A stretch of 64,000 nt of DNA from contig JARDYH010000007.1 in assembly GCA_029215795.1 (NCBI GenBank), forward strand, positions 63,604,763 to 63,668,762. Reading direction: 5' to 3'. Positions 11,504-21,833 of this stretch are shown here, piece by piece; positions within the stretch are counted from its first letter, which is position 1, and each line of letters opens with the position of its first letter. This DNA is from Anniella stebbinsi. Its lineage: Eukaryota > Chordata > Lepidosauria > Squamata > Anniellidae. The notes beneath the pieces are model-generated. The model saw only the letters and a program-made list of their open reading frames with translations, made no database searches and was not told the DNA's origin. The position numbers and the translations under genes are program-made.

Positions 11504-11675
11504 AAGAACATAAGAGCCCTCCTGGTTCAGACCACAGGTCCATCATCCACTGTTGCTGATCAGCTGTCAAGTAGCAACCCACACATAGGGCACAGGGGCA
11601 ACAGAAGCCTCCCACTCATGTTCCCCAGCAACTGGTGTACAGAAGTTTACTGCCTCAAATACTGGAGGTAGCACA
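11504..11675 (-). mobile_element. CR1/L3-like LINE 3' tail, left part (split by the LTR element)
   Basis: AAGAACATAAGAGCCCTCCT ... ACTGGAGGTAGCACA is the inverse of the CR1/L3 tail. It continues at 17409 after the Ty3/gypsy insertion: 'GAGGTAGCACA' here and 'GGGCTAGTAGCCATTGATAG' there are adjacent in the intact copy at 29.9 kb. Confidence 0.85.
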
Positions 11676-12132
11676 TGTAAAGGAAGAAAGCCCTAGGGCG
11701 ATCTCCTGCTAGGAGTGTGCAGGACTAGAGACACAAACCAAGACTCGACTTACTTGCAATGTTCGCCTTTATTAGTATAAGAGCAGGTCAAGCGGTCTAC
11801 AAACTTTTCCATTTACAGCAAGGCCCCCAGCGTATCGTACAGAGACGGTTTACCAGTTACTCCAGCCGGGCTAACTCATTTCTCCCTTCCGCAACCAAAA
11901 GACCTCGGGCTCTCCCCACGCTGGGCTTTTATTTCCCCACCTTCCAATGTTCCTCTTGCAGATCGCCCTTCCCCCATGGCCAGATCTGACCTCGTCATCT
12001 CTCTCCACAGGTGGTCGAGCCAGGGCCCTTTGTCTTGCTAATGGCTCTACTGCTAACTCCAAGAAACCTTTACTATGCACATGTTCCCTCCCTGCTCTCC
12101 ACTGCCCCACCCTCTATTTGACCTCCTTTACA
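11676..12132 (-). repeat. 3' LTR of the Ty3/gypsy element
   Basis: 457 bp, TG...CA ends on the plus strand (palindromic termini TGTAAAGG/CCTTTACA). It differs from the other LTR at about five positions (for example near 11708, 11757-11758, 12015 and 12043). Confidence 0.93.
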
Positions 12133-12145
12133 CCTCCCCCCTTAA
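12133..12145 (-). promoter_or_regulatory. Polypurine tract
   Basis: The sense strand reads TTAAGGGGGGAGG immediately before the 3' LTR, where plus-strand DNA priming is expected. Confidence 0.8.
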
Positions 12146-13970
12146 GATGGAACTGAGGGGAGGTTGCCCCCTTTCTATCTGTCCTTTTCTTTCTACTTCC
12201 TTCACTTCCTCGCTTATCTTTGCTCTGCTGGCTACTTTCCTCAGTTCCATCTCTCTGCCTGGCCGTCGCCGGGCCCCCTTTTCTACTTTCTACATTTTCC
12301 TTCTTAGGGTCCCAGTCTAAAGCTGTCTCTTCAGGGTGGCTGCGGGACAACCCATCAGACACCACATTCTCTCTCCCTTTGATGTGCCGGACTGTGAAGT
12401 CATAGTCTTGTAAGGCCAGACTCCAGCGTAGCAACTTTTGATTAGTGTTCTTTACTCTGGTTAACCAGCACAGCGGGGAGTGGTCTGTCTGCAAGAGGAA
12501 GGGGCGCCCCCACAAATAGGGCCTCAGTTTTTTAATGGCCCACACTATGGCCAGGCACTCTTTTTCAATAGTAGCCAGAGCCTTCTCTCTAGGGAGCAGT
12601 TTCTTACTAATAAATGCAATGGGGTGTAGCTGCCCCCCCCCGTTCCTTCTTGCAGCAGCACTGCTCCCAGCCCTCTCTCAGACGCATCCGTCTGTAGTGT
12701 AAATGGCTTGTCGAAATCCGGTGCTTGTAACACAGGGCGCCGTCGTAGGCATTGCTTAAGGCTCTCAAACGCCTGTTGGCACTGAGCCGTCCATTGTACG
12801 CGAATGGGCTGGCGTTTTCGACATAAATCGGTGAGGGGAGCCACCAGGGCGCTAAACTCGGGGACAAAGCGCCGGTAGTACCCCGCCAGCCCCAGGAAGG
12901 ACTGTACTTGCTTTTTGTTCTGTGGCACCGGCCAGTTGTGAATGGCTTCTACTTTGGCCTCCAGTGGTTTCACACTTCCCCCCCCCCACCTGGTGCCCCA
13001 AGTATGTAACTTCCCCTAACCCGAACTGACATTTTGACGCGTTCACGGTCAACCCTGCTTGTTTCAGGCGTCCCAACACTTGTGCCAAATGTTGTAGGTG
13101 CTGCTCTGACTGTAGACTGCAATGTCGTCCAGGTAAACACATGAAAATGCCCCCAGACCCCTCAATACCCCATCCATTAACCGCTGGAAGGTATTTGGAG
13201 CTGACACGAGCCCGAAAGGCATCATATTAAACTGATACAATCCTTTGGGGGTGGCAAAAGCAGTCTTCAGGGCGGACTCTTCATCTAAGGGCACTTGCCA
13301 ATAACCCTTGGTTAGATCTATCGTTGAAATATACTTGGCCCGCCCCAACGTCTCAATACATTCTTCAGTTCGGGGCATGGGGTAGGAATCACCCCTAGAG
13401 ACCCTATTGAGGGGCCTGAAATCAAGGCAAAAGCGTATTTTCCCGTCCCTTTTTGCCACTAGTACAATCAGGGATGACCAGGGGCTATGGCTTTCTTTTA
13501 TGACTCCCAGGGCCAGCATCTCCTCGACTTCTCGTTGAATTATCTCAGCATGCTTCCCCGTGATCCTATAATTTGGGGAGCGAATCGGAGGATGGTCCCC
13601 CGGGTGTATGGCATGAGTGACTAAGTTCGTCCTCCCTGGTAGCCCAGAAAATAGCTCTTTAAATTCTCTGAGCTGCTGTTCCAGCTGTGACCGCTGGAGG
13701 GCAGTCAAGGCCTCTGAAAACACCACTTGCTCTAACCCTCCCTTGTGCCGGTATTCCTTCAATAGGTCCGCCGTAGCGGTCTCCGTCACCCTCTGCACTC
13801 CTGCTCCTCGCTCTCTAAACGATTTCATCATGTTCACATGAAATACCTTGGACCGCCCCCTGCCCTGAAGTGGTTTCAGCAAATAGTTCACATCATTCAG
13901 TCGTTTTTCTACTACCAATGGCCGCTCCCACCGTACGGCTAGCTTTTCGGGTTTCACTGGTTTTAAATAC
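12146..13970 (-). pseudogene. Ty3/gypsy reverse transcriptase and RNase H region (frameshifted)
   Basis: After the integrase comes a reverse transcriptase with the LDFRPLN block, the QVPLDEES block and the catalytic YLDD motif near 13125. It continues in other frames through LGLAGYYRRFVPEFSALVAP and the RNase H motif TDASERGLGAVL (near 12690), ending with TDHSPLCW and the region near 12330. Frame changes lie near 13110, 12980 and 12645. The last two coincide with C homopolymers, so assembly error is possible there. Nothing coding follows RNase H before the polypurine tract, which confirms that the integrase is not downstream. Confidence 0.87.
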
Positions 13971-15644
13971 CAACACTTTCTCACCCTCTTGGAACCTCCG
14001 CTGCCTGGCTTTGCGATCGTACCATTTCTTTTGCAGTTGCTGTGCCTGAGCCAAATGCGTCTGCGTGGCCTCCCCCACCTCCCTGAGCACATTCTGTAGT
14101 TGTTGCATGTAGTTCACCACGGAGGTAGGCCTGAGTGTTTCTCCTCCCTCCCACTTTTCCTTTAAAAGCACTAACGGTCCCCGCAATTCCCTCCCAAACA
14201 ACAATTCATTAGGCGAAAATCCCATGCTCTCTTGTGGGGCATCCCGATATGCAAACATCAAATAGGGTAGCGCTACATCCCAATCACTTTGGTGCGACAC
14301 GGCATAAGCTTTTAACATTTTCCCCAAGGTCTGATTAAATCTTTCCACCAATCCATTCCCTTCATGGTGATACGCGGCCGAGGTGCACTGCTGAACGCCC
14401 GCCAGTTTCCACAGTTCTTTCAACAGTTGTGACATAAAACCGCCTCCCAAATCGTGCACCAAAATTCGCGGCATTCCTAGGCGAGTAAACACAGACATTA
14501 GCGCTTTAGCAATCTGTTCAGCTGTAATGGTGGTTAAAGGTACAGCCTCCGCGTATCTGGTGGCATAGTCCACTAGGGTGAGAATATATTTCTTTCCCGC
14601 CCTAGTGGCTGGGGCAAATGGGCCCAAAATGTTGACCCCCACCTTCTCAAAAGGGACTTCGGAAATAGGGCTTGGGCGCAAGGGCGCTCAGGGGTGGTCT
14701 CGGGGAAACCCCACCCACTGACAGGGCTCACAGGAATTACAAAACTCTCAGATGTCCGCCGCAACCGCGGGCCAATAAAACCCTCTGCTCACCCTCGCCA
14801 GCGTGCGTCGAATCCCCAAGTGTCCACCCCACAGAGTCTCATGTGCCGCTTCCATCACCCTGGGCCTAAACTCTCGGGGCACCACCAGTTGTCTCTTCTC
14901 TATCCCTCCCCCTTTCTTTGGGCGGAACACACGGTATAACAATCCCTTTTCCCATTTAAAATCCGCCCATCGTCGTCCCCCTCCACCCAGCTCTTTTCCC
15001 GCCGCTCGCTCTCTGCACGGCTGTAAGGAGGGGTCGCTCTGCTGGCTCTTGCGGAACCCCGGGTCTTCGGCCTCTTCCAAGATGCTCTCTTCGCTAGCTT
15101 TCCTTGCAGAGGGGCCACTCTCCAGAACCTGCTCTTTGCTGTTCTCGGCCTCCCCCTTCGCCCGCTGGCTGCGCGTAGTCACTTGTAGTACAGACGTTTT
15201 AAAACATATATCATTGCCCAAAAGAAATAGAGGGCCTGCCTTATGCACTAAAACTGTCAACTCCCCTTGCCATTCCCCAAACTCTACTTCTATACGTGCC
15301 AGCGGGGCTTCGAAGGGCGCCGACCCATACGGAGTGACCCTCAAGGTCTGGTGTTTAAGTTTTTGTCCCTCTTTCACCAGGCTGTGATGAATCGATGACA
15401 CATCAGCCCCGGTGTCCCATTGTGCCCTCGTCCACCGCCCATTCACCCGTATCAACTCACAGAACTGCCGCCGGCTCCATTTCGGCTGCGCTGGAGAGAC
15501 TAATCTCATCGAGAGGTCTTGGGTGGCTTGTTGCGCTACTCCCACTGGCGGCTCGGCGGCGTCTTCGGCGCGACTCCGTTCTCCGGTCTCCCCTTCCGCA
15601 TACTCCCACTCCGTCTCTCGTACTTCTCCTTCGCTTTTGTCACT
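13893..15644 (-). pseudogene. Ty3/gypsy protease and integrase region (broken by in-frame stops)
   Basis: Same frame as gag. The aspartic protease active site DTGA lies near 15410. An integrase HHCC finger follows (H-x5-GHLGIRRTLARV, then C-x2-C after position 14745). The integrase core has Asp in VDYATR, the second Asp in HDLGGG and Glu in GLVERFN (14681-14250). Two TGA codons near 14745 and 14697 interrupt the finger-to-core region. At about 13975 the frame shifts, just before a conserved KPVKPEKLAVRW block. This part of Pol would cleave the polyprotein and join element DNA to the chromosome. The breaks are described as found. Confidence 0.85.
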
Positions 15645-16883
15645 TCAGTTAGATGACGGCGACGCCGGTGGCGGCGCCGCTGCAGCTCGCACTAACGCTC
15701 TCGCGGGCGCCGCTTTCTCTGCTCCCGCCGGGTATCTGGCGGCCAGCTTCGGGCAGTCCCATTTAAGGTGCCCCTTTTCTTTGCAATAAAAGCACCCCTC
15801 CAGCTGCGGTTTGGTTCCTGGGCGTTGCTGTTCTCGCTCTGCGCGCTCTCCGGCCGGCCACGCTACCTTCTTCGCCAGGGTCGTCTCCACGGGGCGTCGA
15901 CTCTCCCCTTCTCTCCCTCCGCCTCGGCTTCCCACTTGCTCCCTCTTACCGAAAGCGCTCAGTCGATCGGCCATCTGCGCCGCTTCCGCCGCCGTGTCTG
16001 GGTTCTTTTCTCCCATCCAGGCATCGAATCTCTCTGGAAATTGTCGGGAGAGCTGTTCTTTGACTATCATCTCTCTCAGCTTCTCTTTGCTGTCCGCCCC
16101 GGCCGCTTCTGCCCAGGCATCGAAAACCGTCATCAGCCGAGCCGCAAAAGCGGTATAGGTCTCCTTAGGCCTCATGGCTAACTGCCGGAATTTCTTCCTG
16201 CAATGTTCTGCCGAGAGCGCGTATTGGGTCCTCACTAACTTCTTGAAGTAATCATAGTCCGACCGCGATTCCCGCGGGAGCATCGCCATCAGGTCCAGCA
16301 GCACCCCTGACACTTGGGTCCGGAGGAGAGCCATCCTTTGGTTCCCGGTCACTCCCATTTCTTCACACGCCACCTCAAACACCGTAAAGAACGACACGAC
16401 ATCGTCCCCTTCCTTGTACGCCGGGAACATTCGTCTATCCAGGCGTGGTGCTGGCGGCGCCGTCGGGGCCGCCATTGCCTGTTGTAGGGCTTCCTCTCTC
16501 TCCTCCTTCATTTTCGCCCACCGCATCTGCTGTGTCGCCAGTTCCAGATAATCAGCATACATTTGCCGGATCCGTTCTTCCCGCGGATCTATCTCCTCGC
16601 TCGCGGCACGTCTTCCCGACTCTCCGCTTCCCACACTCTGGGCCAGCGGCACCTTGGGTCGTGTCCCGCTCCGGTTCTCACCAGCCGACACCGCTAGTGG
16701 GGCCTGCTTACTCGCTTTTTTCTTCAGTTCAGTCACCCCTCCTGCAACGTCACCTACAACCCATTCAATGCTTGCCTGACTGGGCCCCACGGCCCCTCCA
16801 TCCCCCCCAATTACTGGTAGTAACTGCTCCACCGTCTCTATACCTTGTATTTCGTCCATTTCCTCTCCAGGCCTTGCTGTCAC
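15645..16883 (-). CDS. Ty3/gypsy Gag-like protein with zinc knuckle
   Basis: A 412-codon open frame, intact in this copy. After a charged N-terminal third comes a capsid-like region (about residues 150-330) of the retrotransposon-gag type. Near residue 365 is one CCHC nucleic-acid-binding knuckle (C-FY-C-KEKG-H-LKWD-C). Gag packages the element RNA in virus-like particles in the cytoplasm. The frame ends at a TGA (15647-15645), after which the protease frame continues in the same register without a further stop until about 14745, so Gag and Pro-Pol are in one frame separated by a single stop codon. Confidence 0.85.
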   Translation of the reverse strand: MTARPGEEMDEIQGIETVEQLLPVIGGDGGAVGPSQASIEWVVGDVAGGVTELKKKASKQAPLAVSAGENRSGTRPKVPLAQSVGSGESGRRAASEEIDPREERIRQMYADYLELATQQMRWAKMKEEREEALQQAMAAPTAPPAPRLDRRMFPAYKEGDDVVSFFTVFEVACEEMGVTGNQRMALLRTQVSGVLLDLMAMLPRESRSDYDYFKKLVRTQYALSAEHCRKKFRQLAMRPKETYTAFAARLMTVFDAWAEAAGADSKEKLREMIVKEQLSRQFPERFDAWMGEKNPDTAAEAAQMADRLSAFGKREQVGSRGGGREGESRRPVETTLAKKVAWPAGERAEREQQRPGTKPQLEGCFYCKEKGHLKWDCPKLAARYPAGAEKAAPARALVRAAAAPPPASPSSN

Positions 16884-16931
16884 CGCTTCTCACCCTGCTA
16901 TTAACGTTTGTTCTCTCTGCTTCTGCACAGG

Positions 16932-16951
16932 ATCCCACCGCTAAGCCACCA
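16932..16951 (-). promoter_or_regulatory. Primer-binding site, probably tRNA-Leu
   Basis: Starting on the base next to the 5' LTR, the sense strand reads TGGTGGCTTAGCGGTGGGAT. Its complement (ATCCCACCGCTAAGCCACCA) matches the 3' end of vertebrate tRNA-Leu with AAG/TAG anticodon (ATCCCACCGCTGCCACCA) except for two extra A residues. The position is certain; the tRNA identity is from recall. Confidence 0.6.
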
Positions 16952-17408
16952 TGTAAAGGAAGAAAGCCCTAGGGCGATCTCCTACTAGGAGTGTGCAGGA
17001 CTAGAGACACAAACCAAGACTCGACTTACTTGTGATGTTCGCCTTTATTAGTATAAGAGCAGGTCAAGCGGTCTACAAACTTTTCCATTTACAGCAAGGC
17101 CCCCAGCGTATCGTACAGAGACGGTTTACCAGTTACTCCAGCCGGGCTAACTCATTTCTCCCTTCCGCAACCAAAAGACCTCGGGCTCTCCCCACGCTGG
17201 GCTTTTATTTCCCCACCTTCCAATGTTCCTCTTGCAGATCGCCCTTCCCCCATGGCCAGATCTGACCTCGTCATCTCTCTCCACAGGTGGTCGTGCCAGG
17301 GCCCTTTGTCTTGCTAATCGCTCTACTGCTAACTCCAAGAAACCTTTACTATGCACATGTTCCCTCCCTGCTCTCCACTGCCCCACCCTCTATTTGACCT
17401 CCTTTACA
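16952..17408 (-). repeat. 5' LTR of the Ty3/gypsy element
   Basis: 457 bp, same ends as the 3' LTR. On the sense (minus) strand it is followed at once by the primer-binding site at 16951. Confidence 0.93.
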
Positions 17409-17610
17409 GCACAGAGCCTTCGGGGCTAGTAGCCATTGATAGCCTTCTCCTCTAGGAACAATTTATCCAACCTCCCTTTTAAAGCCATCCGAATTGGTGG
17501 CCATCACATCTTGTGGTAGCGAATTCCATAGTTTAACTCTGCACTGTGTGAAGAAGTCCTTCCTCTTATCCATCTTGAATCTCCCATCACTCAGCAGGTG
17601 CTGGAGGGAG
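17409..17610 (-). mobile_element. CR1/L3-like LINE 3' tail, right part
   Basis: Continuation of the fragment split at 11675: AGTAGCCATTGATAGCCTTC, TTTATCCAACCTCCCTTTTA, then TGTGGTAGCGAATTCCATAG and TGTGAAGAAGTCCTTCC. All match the inverted CR1/L3 tail also seen at 30.0 and 30.5 kb. Confidence 0.85.
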
Positions 17611-18550
17611 TGGCAGATGGGCGCTGGCTCAGGGGGCTTTTGAGGGAGGCTGGACACAAATCCCAGCACGAGAGGTTCAACAGGCAGGTTGGCTAACTTT
17701 GCCATCCTAGAGGTCTCCTCAGAAGTAAGCCCAGTAGAGCTCAATGGGACTTTCTCCCAAATAAGTGGGTGTAGGATTACAGCATGAACAGAGGAGCTGG
17801 CTAGAGGCAGGGTGCCTCTCTATATGGGGGCTGGGGTGCAGGAGCAGGAGGGGACTCAGCTTGGCTCCTGCCCTGCTTGTGAGCTCCCACTGGGGCACAC
17901 AGTTGGCCTTTGTGGGAGCAGAAGCCGGAAGGCCTCCTTGGCTCCAATCCAGCTCCGGGCTCTTCTGTATATCACTGGATCCTGGTTGTAGGGGGAGGGG
18001 CAAAATAATGGAATGGGGGGGGAATGACTCCTCCTCCTCCTCCGGGGGCTTCCTGGCAAATCAGCTGCTGGGCAGAGGGATGTTCCTGGGGCTGACCAGC
18101 ATGGCTCTTTTGCTAGGAAGGAGTGAGTCAGACCATGGAACCAAGTGCCCAGGGAGGCAGTGGGCTCCACGGTTGGAGCCCACCATGACTTGAAGAAGCA
18201 GAGACACTGGATTCCTGCACTGAACAGGGGACTGGACTGGATGACCTCAAGTGCCCTTGTCCAACTCCAGGATTCTATGATTCTTGGCTATTTCCACCCC
18301 AACACTACAGGTGAAGCTGGGACCTCCCTCACCCCACCCTTTTTATGCCACTTGTAGAAACAGCCACCAATATTTAGCCATGACATGGAGCGACACCTAG
18401 AGCTGAGACATCCACAAACTGCAGAAAACTAGACCGCCCCACAGGAGTGTGCAGTCCTTGCCCCCCTCCCACCCCCACCCCACAGACACTCTCCTCCCCC
18501 ATCCCTAGCTTTGAACAAAGGAGTCAGGGGTAGATGGACACTTTAAAGGC
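17611..18550. other. CCDC9 downstream flank with short repeat fragments; no gene seen
   Basis: A common squamate repeat fragment (AGAAGTAAGCCCAGTAGAGC TCAATGGGAC ..., inverted) is at 17722-17785, with a diverged CR1/L3 tail at about 17840-17965. The remainder is unique GC-moderate sequence. Confidence 0.5.
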
Positions 18551-18556
18551 TTTATT
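18551..18556 (-). terminator. Candidate poly(A) signal for CCDC9 (distal)
   Basis: TTTATT on the plus strand is AATAAA on the gene strand, about 3.3 kb beyond the CCDC9 stop. A second AATAAA on the same strand is at 19434-19439. Either could end the transcript. Confidence 0.4.
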
Positions 18557-21500
18557 GTAAGAAACCCTTTCTTTTATGCATGATTTGGAGCAGCCAGAGA
18601 CACAACCCCCCCCCCCCACAAAAGCAGCAGGTGGGGAAGAGGTAATGGGCTTGACCCCTTTTCACTCAAGGAAGGGGGCTGGTCATGGCCCCACATTCCC
18701 TTTTCCTGGAACTGTGCAGGAAAAGATACACAGAAGAAGGAAGGATGGAAAGCTAAGTAACGGACCAGAGAGAGTGGGGCAGGGGCTGGGGTCTGGCCAG
18801 GCAGAGTATAAGCCCCCCATTCAGCAGGAGCAGAGAACAGAAGCCTCATATGTAGGGCCCACAATGCCCAGCTGCACATGAATGGAGCATTCACAGCACT
18901 CAAGGATGGCAATGAAGCCTCCGGATGGCCAGTCGCGATGGGGGAGCGGAGATCTGCCGAACTGCGGAGGCCGCGCACAAGGGAACAAGGGACTGCAGGC
19001 GTGGGAGTGGGGGTCACAACTGCGTCCAGCAGCTCCAAAGAGAAAGTTGCCCCACTCTCGTCCGGTGGGCAGCTTGTCTCCCAAGACCCTGGGAGGAGAC
19101 GGCTTCCTCCGCTTCAGGCCTCCCGGTATTCCTGGTGGGGCAGCGAGAGAATCAGACAGTCACAAAACAGAAAGTGGCCACTGAAAGCAGGGAGGGGGCG
19201 GCAGGCAGGCAGGTTGCAACACCCTCATCATGCCCAGGGGCAGCAAAGACCCCTGAAGAAGTGACTCCTTCAGGGGCTGAAACCGGAAACAAAAAAACTC
19301 AGAAATCCACCACCGGTTTGGACACAAGCAGCTAACCAGGCATCCTCTGCCCTGCCTTCCTCTCCGCCTCCTTTTCCCATTGGTGTTGCGTCTCTTAGGA
19401 CTCCACACCTGCAGGAGCAGAAACTGCCTGGTTTTTATTGACCTCACGTGTGTGATCTACTCTGAGAGTCTTTTCAGCTGCAGAAGAGAAGAATCAGAAC
19501 ACTTTAAATAAATATATTTAAATGTGCATTTTTAACTCTGAATAGAAATTTCAAGGACGTCAGGCTTAGTGGCAGCTCCCATTTGTTTTGATTTGGGGAA
19601 GAATCAAATGATCGTTCAGCCAGCCCAAATGCTCCTTACGGGGGGGGGGGGGGGGGAGGCCTAACCCAAAGGACTGCCCTGCAGTACCCCACTGTGCCAG
19701 CAGAGGGAAGCACCATTAGTGCAGTCTATGTTGGGAGGAACAGTGATGGGCAAGAGACATGGGGGAGGGGGGGAGGCAGGACCAGAGCCACACCCTTCAG
19801 GCAGAGGCCCACCCACTGTGGGGGTGGGGGGAAGAGAGAGCATCTGACAGTGATGGGAGGGGCAATATATCCCACCTGGCTTCCTGCTCCTATCTGAACA
19901 TACCTTCATGTCTTTTGCTTCTGTCCATGCGGAACACAACACACACACACACACACACACCACACAAAGAGGATGGGGATCACCTGCAGTTCAGTGCAGC
20001 CAATGCTCTGGCGCCCAAGCAAGACAAAGCCGGAGAGAAGGAGAAGCATCTTAAGGAAGGGCAGGAGGCCACCGGGCAGCCCGTCTCTGCACACACGTGT
20101 GGGGGGTGTCTCCAGAGCTGGAGGGCAGCCTGCTCCCGGGCCAGACCTGGGCGCCCAGCACTGCCTCCCGCCCCTGGCTGCAGCTGCCCACCATCTCAGG
20201 CCGAGAGAGGCCTGGGTCCGACCCAGCTGCGGCAGAGACCATTTTCCAAATGGGGGGGGGGAGACCTGGGGCCTCCTGCAGGGGCTTCACCATGGAGGGA
20301 TGTTGGGCCTCAACAGGTACGGCTGTTGCCAAAGTAAGGCTGGAACGAGGGCCTGCACAGCCCCCACCGATGGGCATGGCCTCTGGGCTATAGCTCTCCG
20401 CTCACAAGCCTCGTGCTGCTTAAAAGGGTACTTTCAAACCGGTGAGCTAAACAAAATGAAGCTGCAGGAGAAGAGGGGTGGAAACTGGGGGGGGGGATGG
20501 GGGGGCCATAACATTGCCCCGTGTTCCATTAGATTGCTCAACTGCCTTAGGGGACGCCTCCTCTCAGGCTTCTGCAGGGACCTTGCTCTGGGCCACTTGC
20601 ACTGACAGCAGCTCTTTGTACGGTCATCGCCAAGGCAAATGCACCTGGGGATGAGGTTCGCCCTCCCCAGACCCCGCTCTGGATCGCAACCCCAAGAGCC
20701 ACTGAAACAGTTTAGAGAAAGGAGTGAAACACACATTCACCCTATCCCATCAGGCTTTTGTTACTTATCCTGCAGGGGGGACGGACGGGACTTTATAAAT
20801 AATTGAAATAGACATTAGCCCCCCTGCATACAAATATCATTCAGATGGCAAACGTTTGGTTGTTCAGATCACATCGGTGCTTAGAGAAGCTCCTGCAGCC
20901 AAGACCTTTGCCAGATGTGGGGAAACTCTGGCCGCACTGGGCGAGGTTCCCTACTTCCAGGTGTGTGGAGAGGGAGCTGCCATTCACTACCACCCCAGTA
21001 ATTGGGGCCTCCTGTTGTGAACATTTCTGAACACCTAAAGGGCTCCATGACTGGGTGGAGATGGGGGAAGAGGCTCCCCCAGAGACTTTGCTGTCTTGTT
21101 CTGCTCATTTTGTTCTAGCTGTGTAGCCCCCTCCTCACTTTTAATCCCACACTCACAGAGACCAACTCGGAAGATAAAGTGCATTCAGGGGCTGATAAAC
21201 TGAATCAACCAGATTTGAGAGCGGGAATTAGTGAGAAAGGACGACACAGGAACCCCCCCCCTCACGAAGGAGGGCTGAACACCCCCCCCCCACTACCTGC
21301 ACAGAGCTACCCCCATCGCTCAGGTGAGGAGGACTGGCAGGGTCAAGGTGGTACTTCTGGGTAAAGCAAACTGTTTTATACTGTAAATCGCTTTTGCAAG
21401 ACAGCTAAGAAATATATTAAATAAACATAAAACAACAGCTCCTCATTGTGGGAAGGACACACAGGGTGCACCCTCCAGAACCTCCCAGCACTAGGGGGCT

Positions 21501-21833
21501 TTGCCCAGGTGAAGGAAGCCACCTGCTGGCAGGCAGGAACGCTGGTGGACCCGGAGGGAGACACGAGCCCCCACCACCACCAGGGCAAGAGGGCCATGCA
21601 GAGAGATGGACAAGCACATGCCGACAGACGGACAGACAGACGGACGGACAGATAGGCATAGGCAGGCAGGCAGGGCGCCAGTCCTTTGAGCAGCAGCAGC
21701 AGCAGCTGAATACATGGCCAGGGAGGAGGAGGAGGAGGAGGAGGAGGAGGAGGAGGAGGCAGCCTGTGGGAACCTGGCAGGCAGAGAGAGGCACCAGCCA
21801 GGAGTCAGCCGGAGCCGTGCAGAGGCAGCGCTA
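18557..21833 (-). other. Probable CCDC9 3' UTR and flank
   Basis: No convincing coding exon. Contains poly-G near 19640, a (CA)n tract at about 19935-19966, C/G homopolymers, and (GACA/GACG)n at about 21616-21655. INAFM1, which follows CCDC9 in human, was not recognised here. Confidence 0.4.
21722..21760. repeat. (GGA)n microsatellite
   Basis: About 12 GGA units, just downstream of the CCDC9 stop codon. Confidence 0.95.

Larger units (their letters stand above)
11676..17408 (-). mobile_element. Ty3/gypsy LTR retrotransposon with Gmr1-type gene order
   Basis: A 5733-bp element in minus orientation with two 457-bp LTRs that begin TGTAAAGG and end CCTTTACA. It is flanked by the 5-bp duplication GCACA (11671-11675 and 17409-17413). 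I count about five substitutions between the LTRs, so it is a recent insertion. Order in the sense direction is gag, protease, integrase (zinc finger and core), reverse transcriptase, RNase H, polypurine tract. Integrase before reverse transcriptase is the reverse of standard Ty3/gypsy and is characteristic of the Gmr1 clade, first described from cod. No envelope gene is visible. The coding region is broken by two in-frame TGA codons and several frame changes, so this copy is not expected to be autonomous. Confidence 0.92.

Noticed and set aside
15768..16972. Plus-strand frames opposite gag
   Set aside because: They are antisense shadows of the GC-rich gag frame; the zinc knuckle and capsid-like order exist only on the minus strand.
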